NCBI RefSeq assembly: GCF_018294505.1
Contig: NC_057794.1
Coordinates: forward strand, 190,395,114-190,459,113
Direction of reading: 5' to 3'
Source: Triticum aestivum
Lineage: Eukaryota > Streptophyta > Magnoliopsida > Poales > Poaceae
Length of the DNA: 64,000 nucleotides
Part shown: piece by piece, positions 47,380 through 60,352 of the stretch
Layout: each line of letters opens with the position of its first letter
How positions within the stretch are numbered: the stretch's first letter is position 1
Translations under genes and position numbers: made by a program
Notes under the pieces: generated by a model
Told to the model about the DNA's origin: nothing
Seen by the model: the letters and a program-made list of their open reading frames with translations, nothing else
The model's database searches: none

Positions 47380-50300
47380 TGTAACGCCCCGAGACCGATG
47401 TGCTAGGTGTCCTCCAGTTATTTGCTGTTGTTGCCTTGTCACTACTTGCGTGTCATGCATTGCATATCATGTCATCATGTGTATTTCATTTTCATACGTA
47501 TTCGTCTCATGCATCCGAGCATTTTCCGTGTTGTCCGTTTTGCATTCTGGCGCTCCGTTCTCCTCCGGTGGTCATTTCTACCTTCTTCTCGTGTGTGGGG
47601 ATTAACCATTTCCGGATTGGACCGAGACTTGCCAAGCGGCCTTGGTTTACTACCGGTAGACCGCCTGTCAAGTTTCGTACCATTTGGACTTCGTTTGATG
47701 CTCCAACGGTTAACCGAGGGACCGAGAAGGCCTCGTGTGTGTTGCAGCCCAACACCCTTCCAAAGTGGCCCAAAACCCACCAAAACCCTCTCCATCATCT
47801 AGAGCGTTCGATCACGATCGCGTGGCCGAAAACCGCACCTCTTTTGGACTCTCCTAGCTCCCTCTATGCCTATATATAGACCCCTTCCCCGAAATCCGGA
47901 TGAAACCCTAAACTCCCCAACCCTAGATCCAACTCCCTCCATGCCGCCGGACATGTCCGCCCGCCGGCGGACGCGTCCATCTCGCCGGCCAAATCACTTC
48001 AGCCAATCGAAGTGTGCCATGTCATCGCCTCCGCCGCCTCAGCCTACCGAACAGCGCCACCTGTCCCACCGCGCGCCTCCCACCTCCCGCGGCCCGCCGG
48101 GCCCAGGGCAGGCCCGCCCGGACCCCGATTCGCTCGGTCGCCGCTCGGTCGCCGCGAGCGCGCGCCGCCGCCCCGCTCCTGGTCGGCCCCACGCCACCTC
48201 GGGAGCCCCGCGCCGCCGTGTGCTCCGGTCGCTGCCGGAGTCGCCCACCGGCCATAGAGAGCGCCCCGCCGCCTCGAGCTCGCCTTGCCGCCCTCCGTCC
48301 GGTCGCCGTCCTTCGCCGGTTGCCGCCATGCCACGCCGGATCTCCACCGCCTCGCCGGCATCGTCTGCCGGTGCCGCCCCCACACGCTTGCCGGAGCCCG
48401 AGCCGCCCGCTGGAGTTCGTCCTCGAGCTCGCCGGAGTTACTTCGGCCGGATCCGGAGAGAGTGGGATGAGATCCACCACCCCCCGATCCAAACGCGCCT
48501 CCGTCCAGATCCGGATCCCTCCATCCCGCCCCGCTTCGTCCCGGGTTGACTTTTCCCGAGAGGTCTAAATTTTCACTAAGTCCCCAAGATTTCCATGTTT
48601 CATATGCCCATATTCATCATGTCGTAACTACGCATCCGTAACTCCGTTTTGCGCGTATGGCATATCAAAATGTTCGTCTCAGAGAGTACATCATTTCATC
48701 TCATTGCATAATTTTCATTTGAGTTCATCTTGATGCCCTAAATGATGTTGGAAGAGAGCTATTTGAGTTAATTGTCAGATCTGCTGCTCCAATTAGATAT
48801 TTGTCATTTTTGCCATGATTAATGTGTGCAAGATATGCCCCTGAGCTCTACATGTATTTTGTTATATGCTTTGCCATCTTTCCAGAGGTGCCATCCATGT
48901 ATTTTTGTGATATGTGTGGTGACTAGCACTAGCTTGCAAAGTGGAGCATTCGTTAATGCTGATTTCAGGGACTTAGCAATTCCACAAAGTCCTTGATCTG
49001 TTTATCTCGATATGCCTTATGTTCATGTTGTTTCCTAGTGATCCGTGCCTCTTTTGAGGATGATCAGTAAGGATGATTTGTTAATCTTGTAGTGATCTAT
49101 CCATCCATGTCTTTGTTTGCAATTATGGAGCAATCTAGCTTGAGTCAATCGAGCTCTATTTTTGCTATTTCGTGAATCTGGGCAGATTGTCTACTTGTTA
49201 GCGATTTTGCCGAGGATGTTGTAGTTGATTCGTGCATGATATGTTATTGTTCTTGCCATGTCTAGCTTGTATAATGTGTATTCTTGATGGGTGTATGCTT
49301 AGATTGTCATGCCTTGCTCTGTAGTGAGTGCATCGAGCTCGTAAACATGCCTACTTGATATCTGATTTGCATGCTCCAGTTTTTCACTAAGTCTGAGAGC
49401 TGATTATGTTTTTGCCATGTTCACATGCTTGCAATTGTATTTTCTGATCCCTTTTGGCTCAAGGTCACTAAGGGACTTTTGTTAAGATCTTTGAGTAGCT
49501 CCATGCCATGCTTTACTTTGCCATGTTCAGGTCCTGTAACATATAGTTTTCATGCTCCAAAGTGTGCTATCTGATCTGAAATTCCAGACAAGTGTTAATT
49601 TCACTAAGTCTGAAATCTGTTTACCAAATGCACTTTTGCCATGCTTGTTTGAACCTGTTAATGGATGAATTGGCCGTAGCTCAGTGTTCCTCTTTTGTTA
49701 AGAATCATGAATGGGTCCCTGCCATGTATTTTGTTGCCATGTTTGAGTGCTGTAGCATATTTAACTTGTTGAATTTAGATGTCTACTTGCTGTTTATCAC
49801 AGATCGACGCCATATTTGTTTTGCTTGCCATTTCCAAACCGTAACTCCGATTCCGGCGATCTTTATATCGTTTTCAAGTGATTTCATCTCTCCTTTCCAG
49901 TAGCACACTTGGATTTCCAAGTTGAGGCCAGGTTCATTCATTCCTTTGCAAATCATGCATATGCATCGCATACCGCATCCCGCATATCATACCATGTTCA
50001 TGTGTTGGTTGTTTACTATGTTGTGTGCTTCTTTCCGGTGTTTGCTTCTCCGGGTTGGATCCAGTAACGTCGCGTTTGTGAGGAACCATTCGTCTACATT
50101 CGTTTGTCTTCTTCATGGACTCGTTCTTCTTCCTTGCGGGATTTCAGGCAAGATGATCATACCCTCGAAATCACTTCTATCTTTGCTTGCTAGATGCTCG
50201 CTCTTTTGCTATGCCTATGCTGCGATACCTACCACTTGCTTATCATGCCTCCTATATTGTTGAACCAAGCCTCTAATCCACCTTGTCCTAGCAAACCGTT

Positions 50301-51789
50301 GTTTGGCTATGTTACCGCTTTGCTCAGCCCCTCTTATAGCGTTGTTAGTTGTAGGTGAAGATTGAAGTTTGTTCCTTGTTGGAACATGGAGATGTTGTTC
50401 CTTGTTTGGAACATGTTTACTTGTTGGGATATCACTATATATCTTATTTAATTAGTGCATCTATATACTTGGTAAAGGGTGGAAGGCTCGGCCTTATGCC
50501 TGGTGTTTTGTTCCACTCTTGCCGCCCTAGTTTCCGTCATATCGGTGTTATGTTCCTGGATTTTGTGTTCCTTACGCGGTTGGGTAATAATGGGAACCCC
50601 TTGACAGTTTGCCTTGAATAAAACTCCTCTAGCAAGGCCCAACATTGGTTTTACCATTTGCCACCTAGCCTTTTCTTTCCCTTGAGTCGGACGGCTCAAG
50701 GGTCATCTTTATTAAACCCCAGGGCCAGTGCTCCTCTGAGTGTTGGTCCACCTTGTCAGCCGCCGGTGGCCACCAGGGGCAACTCTGGGCTGGCCTCCCG
50801 GAAGTTTGGACAATCCGGTGTGCCCTGAGAACGAGATATGTGCAGCTCCTATCGGGATTTGTTGGCACATTCGGGTGGCTTTGCTGGTCTTGTTTTACCA
50901 TTGTTGAAATGTCTTGTAACCGGGATTCCGAGTCTGATCGGGTCTTCCCGCTAGAAGGAATATCCTTTGTTGACCGTGAGAGCTTGTGATGGGCTAAGTT
51001 GGGACACCCCTGCAGGGATTTGAACTTTCGAAAGCCGTGCCCGCGGTTATGGGCAGATGGGAATTTGTTAACGTCCGGTTGTAGAAAACCTGAAGTTGAC
51101 CTTAGATTAAAATACATCAACCACGTGTGTAACCGTTATGGTCTCTTTCCGGCGGAGTCCGGGAAGTGAACACGGTGTTGGAGTTATGCTTGACGTAGCT
51201 TGTTCTAGGATCACTTCTTGATCATACTTTTATCGACCGTGCTTTGCCTTCTCTTCTCGCTCTCATTTGCGTATGTTAGCCACCATATATGCTAGTCGCT
51301 TGCTACAACTCCACCTCATACCTTTACCTTACCCATAAGCTTAAATAGTCTTGATCGCGAGGTTGCGAGATTGCTGAGTCCCCGTGGCTCACAGATACTT
51401 CCAAAACCAGCTTGCAGGTGCCGATGAGTCCGCGCAAATGACACAACCAAGCTCAAGGAGGAGCTCGATGAAGATCTTGTCCTTTGTGTTGTTTCGTTCT
51501 AGTTGATCAGTACTGGAGCCCAGTTGGGGTCGATCGGGGACCTTGTTGCATTTGGGGTTCTTCTTTTATTTTGGTTCCGTAGTCGGAACTTGATTGTATC
51601 TGGATGATGTAATGCTTTATTTATGTATTGTGTGAAGTGGCGATTGTAAGCCAACTATGTATCTCTTTCCCTTATGTATTACATGGGTTGTGTGAAGATT
51701 ACCTCACTTGCAACATTTCTTTCAATGCGGTTATGCCACTAAGTCGTGCTTCGACACGTGGGAGATATAGCCGCATCGAGGGCGTGACA
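47380..51789 (+). repeat. 4.4-kb solo LTR related to E3
   Basis: The edges are TGTAACGCCC (47380) and GGGCGTGACA (ending 51789), with the perfect duplication GAGCT at 47375-47379 and 51790-51794. There is no internal region, so it is the product of recombination between two LTRs of one element. TATATATA lies at 47871-47878, followed by a GC-rich block (about 47930-48550) whose long Pro/Arg-rich ORFs on both strands are artefacts. It is the youngest insertion of this nest branch. Confidence 0.93.
47871..47878 (+). promoter_or_regulatory. TATA box of the solo LTR
   Basis: TATATATA lies about 490 bp into the LTR, at the same relative place as TATAAATA in the E3 LTR, right before a leader that begins in a similar way (CCCCGAAAT versus CCCCAAAAT). 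It reads in the same direction as the antisense gene in which the LTR sits. Confidence 0.6.
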
Positions 51790-54382
51790 GAGCTTCCCCA
51801 GCCCCTCTAAGGGGGAGCGGGTGTGCCTTGTTCCTTACTTACTAAGGGGACTCAGATTTCCAATTCATCCATTCCTCCACGGGCTCCTGGAGTTTTACGG
51901 TCTCCAACTGCATAATTTCACTCCTGCTTCCATATTACACATCGCCGGCTACGTTGCCCTTTGCGAGCTATTTCTGGGCTGCGAGGCTCATTTTGAGCTG
52001 TGGAAAAGGTTATTTTGCCTTGTGCCCCGCACACAGAAGGGTTCACTTTATCAAGTGGGCGGAGCCAAAATATGGCGCATCGCCAAAACCGGATACCTGT
52101 CCGGTACTCCGAAGAAGACGTTCGAAGACTGGCCTTCGGAGTGGTTTTATATGGAGGACGTCCCCCTTCCAGACCCTGTTCGGCGGGGCCTTCCTGAGTT
52201 CAACAATGCTCCTCTGAAGAAACGCCGAAGCTGGCGCCCACGGAGCCCCCAGGAGGAAGACAATGGAGAAGTCCTTTACCTGATGAACCGGATTAAAGCG
52301 CTGGCTCAATCAGGATTGACAATAATCGAGGTTATGTCAATATGCATAATGCAGGGAGTGCAGCCACTTCAATATCGAGGGCACCCCCTGTGGTGTTTTA
52401 ACGGGGAAGACGATGCCACCCGTTGCGGGCGTAAGGGACCGGACTCCGCTGCTGCTTTAGCAAAAAATTTGTCCGAGTTGTTCAAGGGAGAGGAAGAGGA
52501 GTTCATCCGTATCAAGCCATGGGATGAATTCTCCATGTACAACCCTCCAAGTTGGGAGAGTTACACCTCTTTACTCCCATTCTTCCCGCATTCTTCGTCA
52601 TAGGTACTCACCTTGCCATTTTGCGGCAGGAACTGCAAAAAGCTATAAGGGATGTCAACAGCCCATCTCCACAACCAGAGGACCCTGGCCGGGCCCTTGG
52701 TCCCGGACTCGAAGAGGATCCGGACATATTCATGGAGCTGATAGATAAGCAATTCTATCAATTGAGCTGCGATGACGCCATGGTGGCCATAACGGCCGAC
52801 TATCCCAGACTGCTCCCTGCATCGCACGTAAGAGAAACCAAAGTCCCAACTCCAAAACTAGGATCCCCTTTTAGACACTTCACCTAACATACACATATGG
52901 TATTTTACAGGGAAGGCATTCGGGATGCCGTGCCGAACCCGCAGCAACTTGCCAACAAGAGGCACCAGAGCCGGGTAGGCCAAAAAGGAAGGCGGTCAGG
53001 ACGGAGACACCAGCGCAGAGGTATGACAAAAACCTTGCTCCGTGGTTGTCGTCTTTCTCAAAATGTAATGATGTCCATGCTTCCTTAATAGAAAGAACGC
53101 TCGCCGGAGTATATCCGGAGAGGCTGCCGATCACGCGTCCACCAGTCGGGCTCCAGGGCCGGACATAGAGGCGGAAGCCAACATGGGGAGGACGTCGGAT
53201 GCTCCTCCTATAGAGGATGCAGATAGACTATCCTCTACAAATTCAGAAGTGAAGAGTGCCATGAACCATAGGCGTCGCCGGGCCGTACTCCGTGACGCTT
53301 GGTTCTCACCAGAGGCATTTGATGCCTTCAATTCTGGAGACGCGTACCTCCGTGCTGCTTAAGATGGTCTAGCCAGAGCCACGGATCAGTATGTAAGGGA
53401 TGTATTGGTAAGCAAATCTGACGATTATATGTATCAGTAGCCCCTGAGACTTGAAATAGTTGACGCAACTGATTTAAGGATCATTATTTGTGTAGGTTCT
53501 TACGGAGAAGAATTCCCAACTGTCTCAAGAGCTGGACGAGTGCAAGGCCCAGCTGGAAGCCGCTGTTGCCGCATTGAAGGAGTCCAAAAAGGGCCCCCTG
53601 GTAACTCTTTTGTCTATTGCAAAAAATATCGGTACCAGGTAGTATGCGACATGTATGCACACCTAACAATAGACGTTGCAGGTGGCAGGGGCCATGGAGG
53701 CGGATACAGCACGTGATGATCGACAACAAAATGCTGGCGAGCGCATGCTGATGCAAGTCAGGCAGGAGAAAAATGATCTCCAAGATGCCAATATCCGGCT
53801 GGGCGTGGAACTGAAGGATGTCCGAGCCCAGCTTGCTGACTCCGTGAAGGAGAATAAACGGCTTCAGCGCGGCATTTTTAGTAAGTGCTTGAACGAACTA
53901 TATAAAGGAGTTCGGCGAAGAAGCCTGCTAACAGCGTTATGTCTGCAGGTATGCTGACGGGTCGTTCCGTGGAGGAGATGCCCGGGTCTTCGGGTGATCT
54001 TCTTCCAGAGCTCTCACAACTGCACGAACAAGTTCGGTAGATGATGCAGAGTATTGCCCAAGCCTTGTGGCCATACGCGTCCCCGCCAGGAGGCATGGGG
54101 GAGCTTATAGAGAATCTCAAGGGAGCGCGGCGGCGCTTCCAATTATGGAAGATATCAGCCTGCCGACAAGGTGCAAGGGAAGCCTGGGCTATGGTGAAGA
54201 CACGATATACCAAGACTGACCCAAACCACATGGACGAGGTCGGACCTATGGGGCCCGATAGGAAAGAGATCCCCGTCAGTTTAGTGTATGGTCAAGTAGA
54301 ATTAGCCGCAAAGTATTCCCAACAGGATTGTAGGCTAGACAGCCTGTTGGACGGTATAGAAGAAGAATTTAATCAGTCTTAG

Positions 54383-55192
54383 TGACTGTGTACTTCAAGT
54401 GACATATGTAATGTCCCTAGCCGGATTGTAAATCATTTGTCATGGTGGACCTTTTCGCTTCGACCTCTAGACCCGATAGTCCGTAGTGTATCCGAATACC
54501 CACTCGGTTATATAAAAACCGGGGTATGCATGGAAACCAGGCGTAGGGGTCATAAGTGCTTGAATAGACAAGTATCCAAGTAGCTATGTTATATTACATG
54601 GATAGTAAGAAACATCTTCCAGGGAGATTAGTTCCGTTAAGGGATCCTTTCCCTGGGTACGCATGCCCTAATGTGCATGTCCGAACTGCGACGCAGGCTA
54701 AAAACATCTGGGGGCATGTAGTAATTTAAATGAAAGTCATCTTTTATTCAGCGGCCGAATATTCCCTTAAGAACGCTAGCTTTCGGCTTCACCCAGTCTG
54801 AGGTACACATCCGGCTGACCCGGCAGTAACAATCGCATAGGTGCTCCCCTTATGCCCTAGCCGAATTAACGGGAACGTAGGGCATAAATACAATAGCCAG
54901 GCAACCCAGCTTGGCCAAAACTTAAGTCATATCGATGCATATAATGGCGAAAAAAGGTACATGCGGAAGAATAACACATGTGCAGGGCATAAAGCCCGGA
55001 AAGGTAATTAGATTAAGCTTCTGTATAGGAAGCCCCCAGGTACATTGAGTGCGGTTTAGCGCGTCAAGATTGTGTAACCAAGACACAAGTTTAGCCCTTT
55101 AGGGCCTTGAAGAGAAAAGAGAGAAAGAAAGAGAGAAAAAACAGATGTGCAAAAAATTCATGGAGGTAAGGAGACGAACATAGAGTCCGTCG
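54383..55192. other. Convergent intergenic region of the Fatima-like element
   Basis: This lies between the 3' end of the antisense gene (54382, plus) and the 3' end of pol (55193, minus). It is noncoding in both directions. A purine-rich GA block lies at about 55113-55142. Any terminators for the two convergent genes would be expected here; I see no unambiguous polyadenylation signal. Confidence 0.55.
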
Positions 55193-58100
55193 CTAGGCGT
55201 AGAATCTTCGGAGTTTGGCTGCATTCCATGGATTTGGCTCGAGTCGATTATTCGATGCATCCCGCAGACGGTACGCTCCACTGGTCAGAACCTGGTCGAT
55301 AATGAAGGGACCTTCCCATTTGGGCTTGAGCTTGTTCTTTTTCTTCTCCGGCAGGCGTAGTACTAGTTCACCAATGTTATAGGCTTTGGCCCGCACTTCT
55401 CTGCTTTGATACCTTCGAGCCTGTTGCTGATAGAATGCGGAATGGGCTTTTGCCACGTCGCGCCCTCCTCCAGGGTATCCAAACTATCCTGCTGATCGAC
55501 CTAGGCCTCTCTTTCTCCGTACATGTGCACTCGAGGTGAGTCATGAATTATGTTGCAAGGCAGCACCGCCTCAGTGCCATACACCATAAAAAACGGTGTG
55601 TATCCGGTAGTGCGAGTCGGTGTGGTCCGCATCCCCCATATTACGGAGTCGAGCTCCTCTACCCAATGAGTGTCTGATTCCTTTAAAGACCGGACTAATC
55701 TGGGTTTAATTCCGCTAATGATAAGACCATTCTCTCGTTCGACTTGACCATTAGTTTGTGGATGATAGACAGAAGCATAATCGAGCTTGATGCCCATGTT
55801 GCTGCACCAAAGTTTCACCTCATCGGCAGTAAAGTTCGTGGCGTTGTTAGTGATGATGCTGTAGGGGACGCCATAACGGTTTACGACCCCGGATATGAAG
55901 TCTATCACCGGTCCAGATTCAGCCGTTTTAACAGGTTTGGCTTCTATCCATTTGGTGAATTTATCCACCATGATCAGTAAGTATTTTCTCTTATGGGTTC
56001 CCCCTTTGAGGGTTCCGACCATATCGAGCCCCCAGACCGCAAAGGGCCAAGTAATGGGGATTGTTTGGAGGGTGGTAGGTGGCATGTGGCTTTGGTTAGC
56101 AAAAAGCTGGCAACCGACACAATGTTGTACCAGATGCTGTGCATCTGCTGGGGCCGTCGGCCAATAAAACCTGTACGGAAGGCCTTGCTTACAAGGGCCC
56201 GGGCTGCGGCGTGGTGGCCGCCGAGTCCGGCATGGATTTTTGCCAAAAGCTTCCGCCCTTCCTCTTTGAAGATGCACCTTTGAAGGACTCCGGTTGTGCT
56301 TTTCTTATAAAGATCTCCCTCATGGACCTTGTAGGCTTTAGATCGCCGCACTATGCATCGGGCCTCATTTTGGCCCTTGGGTAATTCCGATCTAGTTAGG
56401 TAGGCCAGGAATGGTTCTGTCCATGAGGCAATGACGGCCATTATCACGTGGGCTGAATGTGTTATTTTGGTGGCAGAGCCTCCGATTGTGTCAGAGTATT
56501 CGGTATCTGGGGTTGTTGTCGGGTCCGGACTATTTTTGCCGGTGTCCCCTTCCCATACTACAGATGGTTTAAACAGTCTTTCCAAGAAGATGTTCGGTGG
56601 GACAGGGTCGCGTTTAGCGCCGATACGGGCTAGGATGTCCGCCGCCTGGTTGTTTCCCGAGCCACATGGTGGAATTCAAGCCCCTCGAACCGAGCTGACA
56701 TTTTGAGGACGGCGTTGCAATATGCCGCCATTTTCAGATCCTTGGCATCAAATTCTCCATTTATTTGGGATATTGCGAGGTTCGAGTCCCCACGCACCTC
56801 TAGGCGTTGGATGACCATGGAGACTGCCATCCGGAGGCCGTGTAATAGGGCCTCGTATCCAGCTGCATTATTGGAGTCTGTGTATTGTATTTGGAGCACG
56901 TATTGCACCATATCTCCGGTGGGGGACGTCAAGACGACGCCAGCCCCCAGACCAGCCAGCATTTTAGAGCCGTCGAAGTGCATTATCCAATTGGAGTATG
57001 CGCCGTACTCTTTAGGGAGTTCGGCTTCTGTCCATTCGGCTACGAAATCGGCCAATACTTGCGACTTAATGGCTCGTCGTGGCTTATATGTTATGTCGAA
57101 CGGGAGTAGCTCGATAGCCCATTTGGCAATCCGGCCCATGGCATCGCGGTTGTTTATTATGTCATTGTGTGGTACTTCGGAGGCCACCGTAATCGAACAC
57201 TCTTGAAAGTAGTGTCGTATTTTCCGGGATGCCATAAATACCACGTATGCTATCTTTTGGTAATGTGGGTATCGTGATTTGCATGGAGTGAGGACGGTGG
57301 ATACATAATATACCGGCTTTTGAAGTGGGAATGTATGTCCGTCCATCTCTTGTTCGACGACGAGCACTGCGCTTACAACTTGGTGAGTTGCTGCTATATA
57401 TAATAGCATTGGTTCACCAATAGTTGGCGCGGACAGGATTGGGTTGGTGGCTAGGATGGCTTTTATTTCTTCCAGTCCGGCCGTGGCTGCGTCCATCCAC
57501 TCGAAGTGTTCGGTGCACCGAAGAAGGCGATAAAGGGGAAGTGCCTTTTCTCCTAATCGGGAGATAAACCGGCTTAAAGCCGCCACGCATCCAGTCAATT
57601 TCTGGATTTGCTTGAGGTCAGTTGGGATAGCCAACTGTGACAGAGCTCGGATTTTAGCCAGATTTGCTTCAATTCCTCTACTGGAGACGATGAAGCCCAG
57701 GAGCTTTCCGTTGGGAACGCCGAAAACGCATTTTTCCGGATTGAGCTTAATGTCGCATGTTCGGAGATTGGTGAACGTGAGCCTCAAGTCGTCTATTAAA
57801 GAGTCAATGTGTGTGGTTTTAATGACCACATCGTCTACATATGCCTCCACAGTCTTACCAATCTGCTTTTCCAGACATGTCTGGATCATGTGATGATATG
57901 TTGCGCCGGTGTTTTTGAGCCCGAAGGGCATTGTGTTAAAGCAGAAGGGGCCGTATGGCGTTATAAATGCCATTGCGGCTTGATCAGACTCCGCCATCTT
58001 AATCTGGTGGTAACCGGAGTATGCATCGAGGAAGCACAATGATTCGTGTCCTGCGGTAGCGTCGATGATTTGATCGATGCGAGGGAGTGGGAAGGGATCC

Positions 58101-59067
58101 TTTGGGCAAGCCTTATTAAGGTATTTGAAGTCGACACATAGGCGCCAGGATTCTTCCTTCTTTGGTACCATCACCAGGTTTGCTAGCCAATCCGGATGTT
58201 TTATTTCTTTAATGAATCCGGCTTCCAGTAGCTTGGCCAGCTCCTCTCCCATGGCTTGTTGCTTAGGTTCAGAGAAACGCCGAAGAGTTTGCTTGACCGG
58301 CTTGAATCCTTTTAGAATATTAAGACTATGCTCGGCCAATCTGTGTGGGATTCTTGGCAAGTCTGAAGGATGCCAGGTGAATATGTCCCAATTCTCGCGC
58401 AGAAACTCCCATAGTGCAGCGTCTACAGCGGGGTCTAACTGTGCCCCAATGGATGCTGTTTTTGTAGGGTCTGTTGGATGGACATGGAATTTAACTATTT
58501 CGTCCGCTGGTTTAAAGGAGGTGGACTTGGATCTTTTGTCTAGTATCACGTCGTCCCTGTCCACTGTGGAGCGCAGCGCGGTTAACTCCTCCACCAGGGC
58601 TTCAGATAATGCCTCGAGGGCTAGTGCGGCTGTTTTGTTCTCGGCGCGGAGTGATATGTCCGGATCACTAGCTAGAGTGATAATTCCCTTGGGTCCGGGC
58701 ATTTTGAGCTTCATGTACCCGTAATGGAGTATGGCTTGAAAAATCGTGAATGCCTCCCGCCCTAGAAGGGCGTGGTATCCGCTACTGAACGGGGCCACTT
58801 GGAATGTAATTTCTTCGGACCTGTAATTCTCCGGAGTGCCGAATACCACATCAAGTGTGATTTTCCCAGCGCAACGTACCTCCCGACTAGGGATGATTCC
58901 TCGGAAGGTCGTACTGCTTTGCTCAATACGGTTGCTGTCTATTTCCATTTTCTGGAGAGTTTCTTCATAAATGAGGTTTAATCCGCTGCCGCCATCCATG
59001 AGCACCTTAGTGAGCCGAAAGCCGTCCACAATTGGACTGAGGACCAAAGCGGCTGGTGCTCGGGCTG
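55193..59067 (-). pseudogene. pol of the Fatima-like element: protease, RT, RNase H, second RNase H, integrase
   Basis: The main frame 59047-56630 is 805 codons: protease LMDGGSG (Asp 18); RT about 250-450 with LCVDFKYLNKACPKDPFP and YVDD at 403-406; RNase H about 540-660; and a Tat-type second RNase H from 690 with Asp 692, Glu 732 and Asp 754. A one-base loss near 56655 shifts the frame. Integrase follows (about 56280-55501) with DKFTKWIEA, then TNNATNF where TDNGTNF is normal, so the second catalytic Asp is Asn, and NGQVERENG. The C-terminus ends at 55193 (LVLRLPEKKKNKLKPKWEGP). Upstream of the first Met the frame continues to a TGA near 59067, compatible with CGA decay. Confidence 0.92.
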
Positions 59068-60306
59068 TTCAGAATTTAGGTTCGTCACTGGCATTGAAGG
59101 TGATAGCCGTGTCGCTCCATGGATTTATTGCTGCCACGTGGCAGACTTTGGCAAGGCTGCGGAGTGCTCGCTTACGCCTATTATTTGAGGCGAAGGTCTC
59201 GAAGACCGTTAATATTGTGTTGTTATCCGTGGGAAGGTGCTCTGAGGTATTTTGGGTGAGAAGATCCTCACCGCTTTTGGCCACCTGCCGGAGTACCCAA
59301 CATGCTCTAAGGCTGTGTGTTGATATGGTATCCGCTGCACTATGGATTTTGCAGGGCACGTTGAGCCATCCCTCCAATACGGTTCCACGCCTGTAGTGGG
59401 CTTTTGCTTCTTTGTAATTGAGTCGGGCGACTTATGAGGGTGCACCCTTTTAGTTCAGACCGGGGGTTTTGTCAGAGCAGGATTATCCCAAAATTGTTTT
59501 TGGGTTTTCCAGGCACTTTCCATCGTACAGTATTTTCGTACCATGTCCGCCAAGTCAGCGAAGTGTGCTACGTCACGGTGACTTATGGCGTTGAGGACTC
59601 CCCTGTCCGTGCAATTGTTGCAAAAGAACGAAATTGCATCTTCCTCGCAATAGTCCTTGACCTTGTTCATTACAAGGAGCAATCTGGCCCAATAGTGATG
59701 TACTATCTCTTAGGGCACTTGCCTAATGTGGGAAAGATCGTTTGTATCTGGGTGGGTGAGTGGATTCAAGTCTAGACCTTGACCCAATCTGTGATCCCGG
59801 GGCAGGGGAGTTTCCGATCTTGGAAGTTCGGGCTCCGGGATGTTGCCCTGTGGGTTCAGTATGCGGCCTGATTCTGGATTCAGGGTTAGGGCGGTGTCCT
59901 CCTGTGAGCGAGTATCCTGTTCGGAGAGCTCGGGAATCCGTACATAGTTCGTCCTCAGGATAGAGGGAGAATTGCCTCATTGCTCCTCCACCACCGCTAT
60001 CTGATGGATGACCGACAGAGAGTTAATCTCCCTTTGGTCGGGTTTAAGCCCGATCCGTTCGTAGTCCGTAGTGACTCCCAGAGCGGCAATGCGATCAAAG
60101 AGCCCGTTCAAAGAGGAGAGATCCATTGGATCCATCTGCTCGGCAAATTTTGAGCCGATGTGGAGGCTATTTTCGATGACCCGAGAGGTCATCGTCGGTG
60201 CAGCGGCCGAGCGGGCGGTCATGACGAAGCCGCCTAGTCGAAGAGTTTGTCCTGCAGCCAGGGCTCCCCCAGAGGTGATGTTGTCCTTGACAACGAGGCG
60301 AGCCAT
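59068..60306 (-). pseudogene. gag of the Fatima-like element
   Basis: The minus-strand frame opens with MARLVVKDNITSGGALAAGQ at 60306, runs 109 codons to a stop at 59977, and resumes in pieces with frameshifts. Recognisable parts are LLVMNKVKDYCEEDAISFFC and ADLADMVRKYCTMESAWKTQ (about 59682-59470), then HPHKSPDSITKKQKPTTGVE (59445-59209), and a part ending ASDEPKF at about 59068 that leads into pol. The layout fits a Tat-type gag-pol in one original frame. It is not functional. Confidence 0.8.
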
Positions 60307-60333
60307 CTTCCTTATGATGACGACACAGTGGAA

Positions 60334-60352
60334 CCCTCAATGAAAGCACCAA
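60334..60352 (-). other. Candidate primer-binding site of the Fatima-like element
   Basis: The minus strand next to the 5' LTR reads TTGGTGCTTTCATTGAGGG. The position is that of the primer-binding site. I do not assign the tRNA. Confidence 0.6.

Larger units (their letters stand above)
47196..54382 (+). pseudogene. Antisense six-exon gene of the Fatima-like element (putative gypsy-type transposon domain, coiled-coil)
   Basis: This is transcribed opposite to gag-pol. Exon 1 starts at ATG 47196, is split by the solo LTR (GAGCT duplication) and resumes at 51795, running to 52827 with a frameshift near 52600. Introns, all GT-AG: 52828-52910, 53021-53091, 53408-53495, 53601-53681 and 53881-53948; the last exon ends TAG 54380-54382. 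Phases stay in frame across all five. Exon 1 (FHPFLHGLLEFYGLQLHNFT, LWCFNGEDDA) resembles the grass 'putative gypsy type transposon' family; exon 2 has a basic PKRKAVR; exons 4-5 form a coiled-coil (LSQELDECKAQLEAAVAALK). Stops at 47259, 53360 and 54038 inactivate it. Role unknown. Confidence 0.8.

Noticed and set aside
47866..48568. Pro/Arg-rich ORFs up to 227 codons on both strands
   Set aside because: Same artefact in the GC-rich block of the solo LTR; several frames are open at once. The matching block of E3 (8141-8721) behaves the same way.
52604..52633. A 30-bp intron (GT...AG) in the antisense gene that would fix the frame near 52600
   Set aside because: It is too short for a plant spliceosomal intron; a small indel is the simpler explanation.
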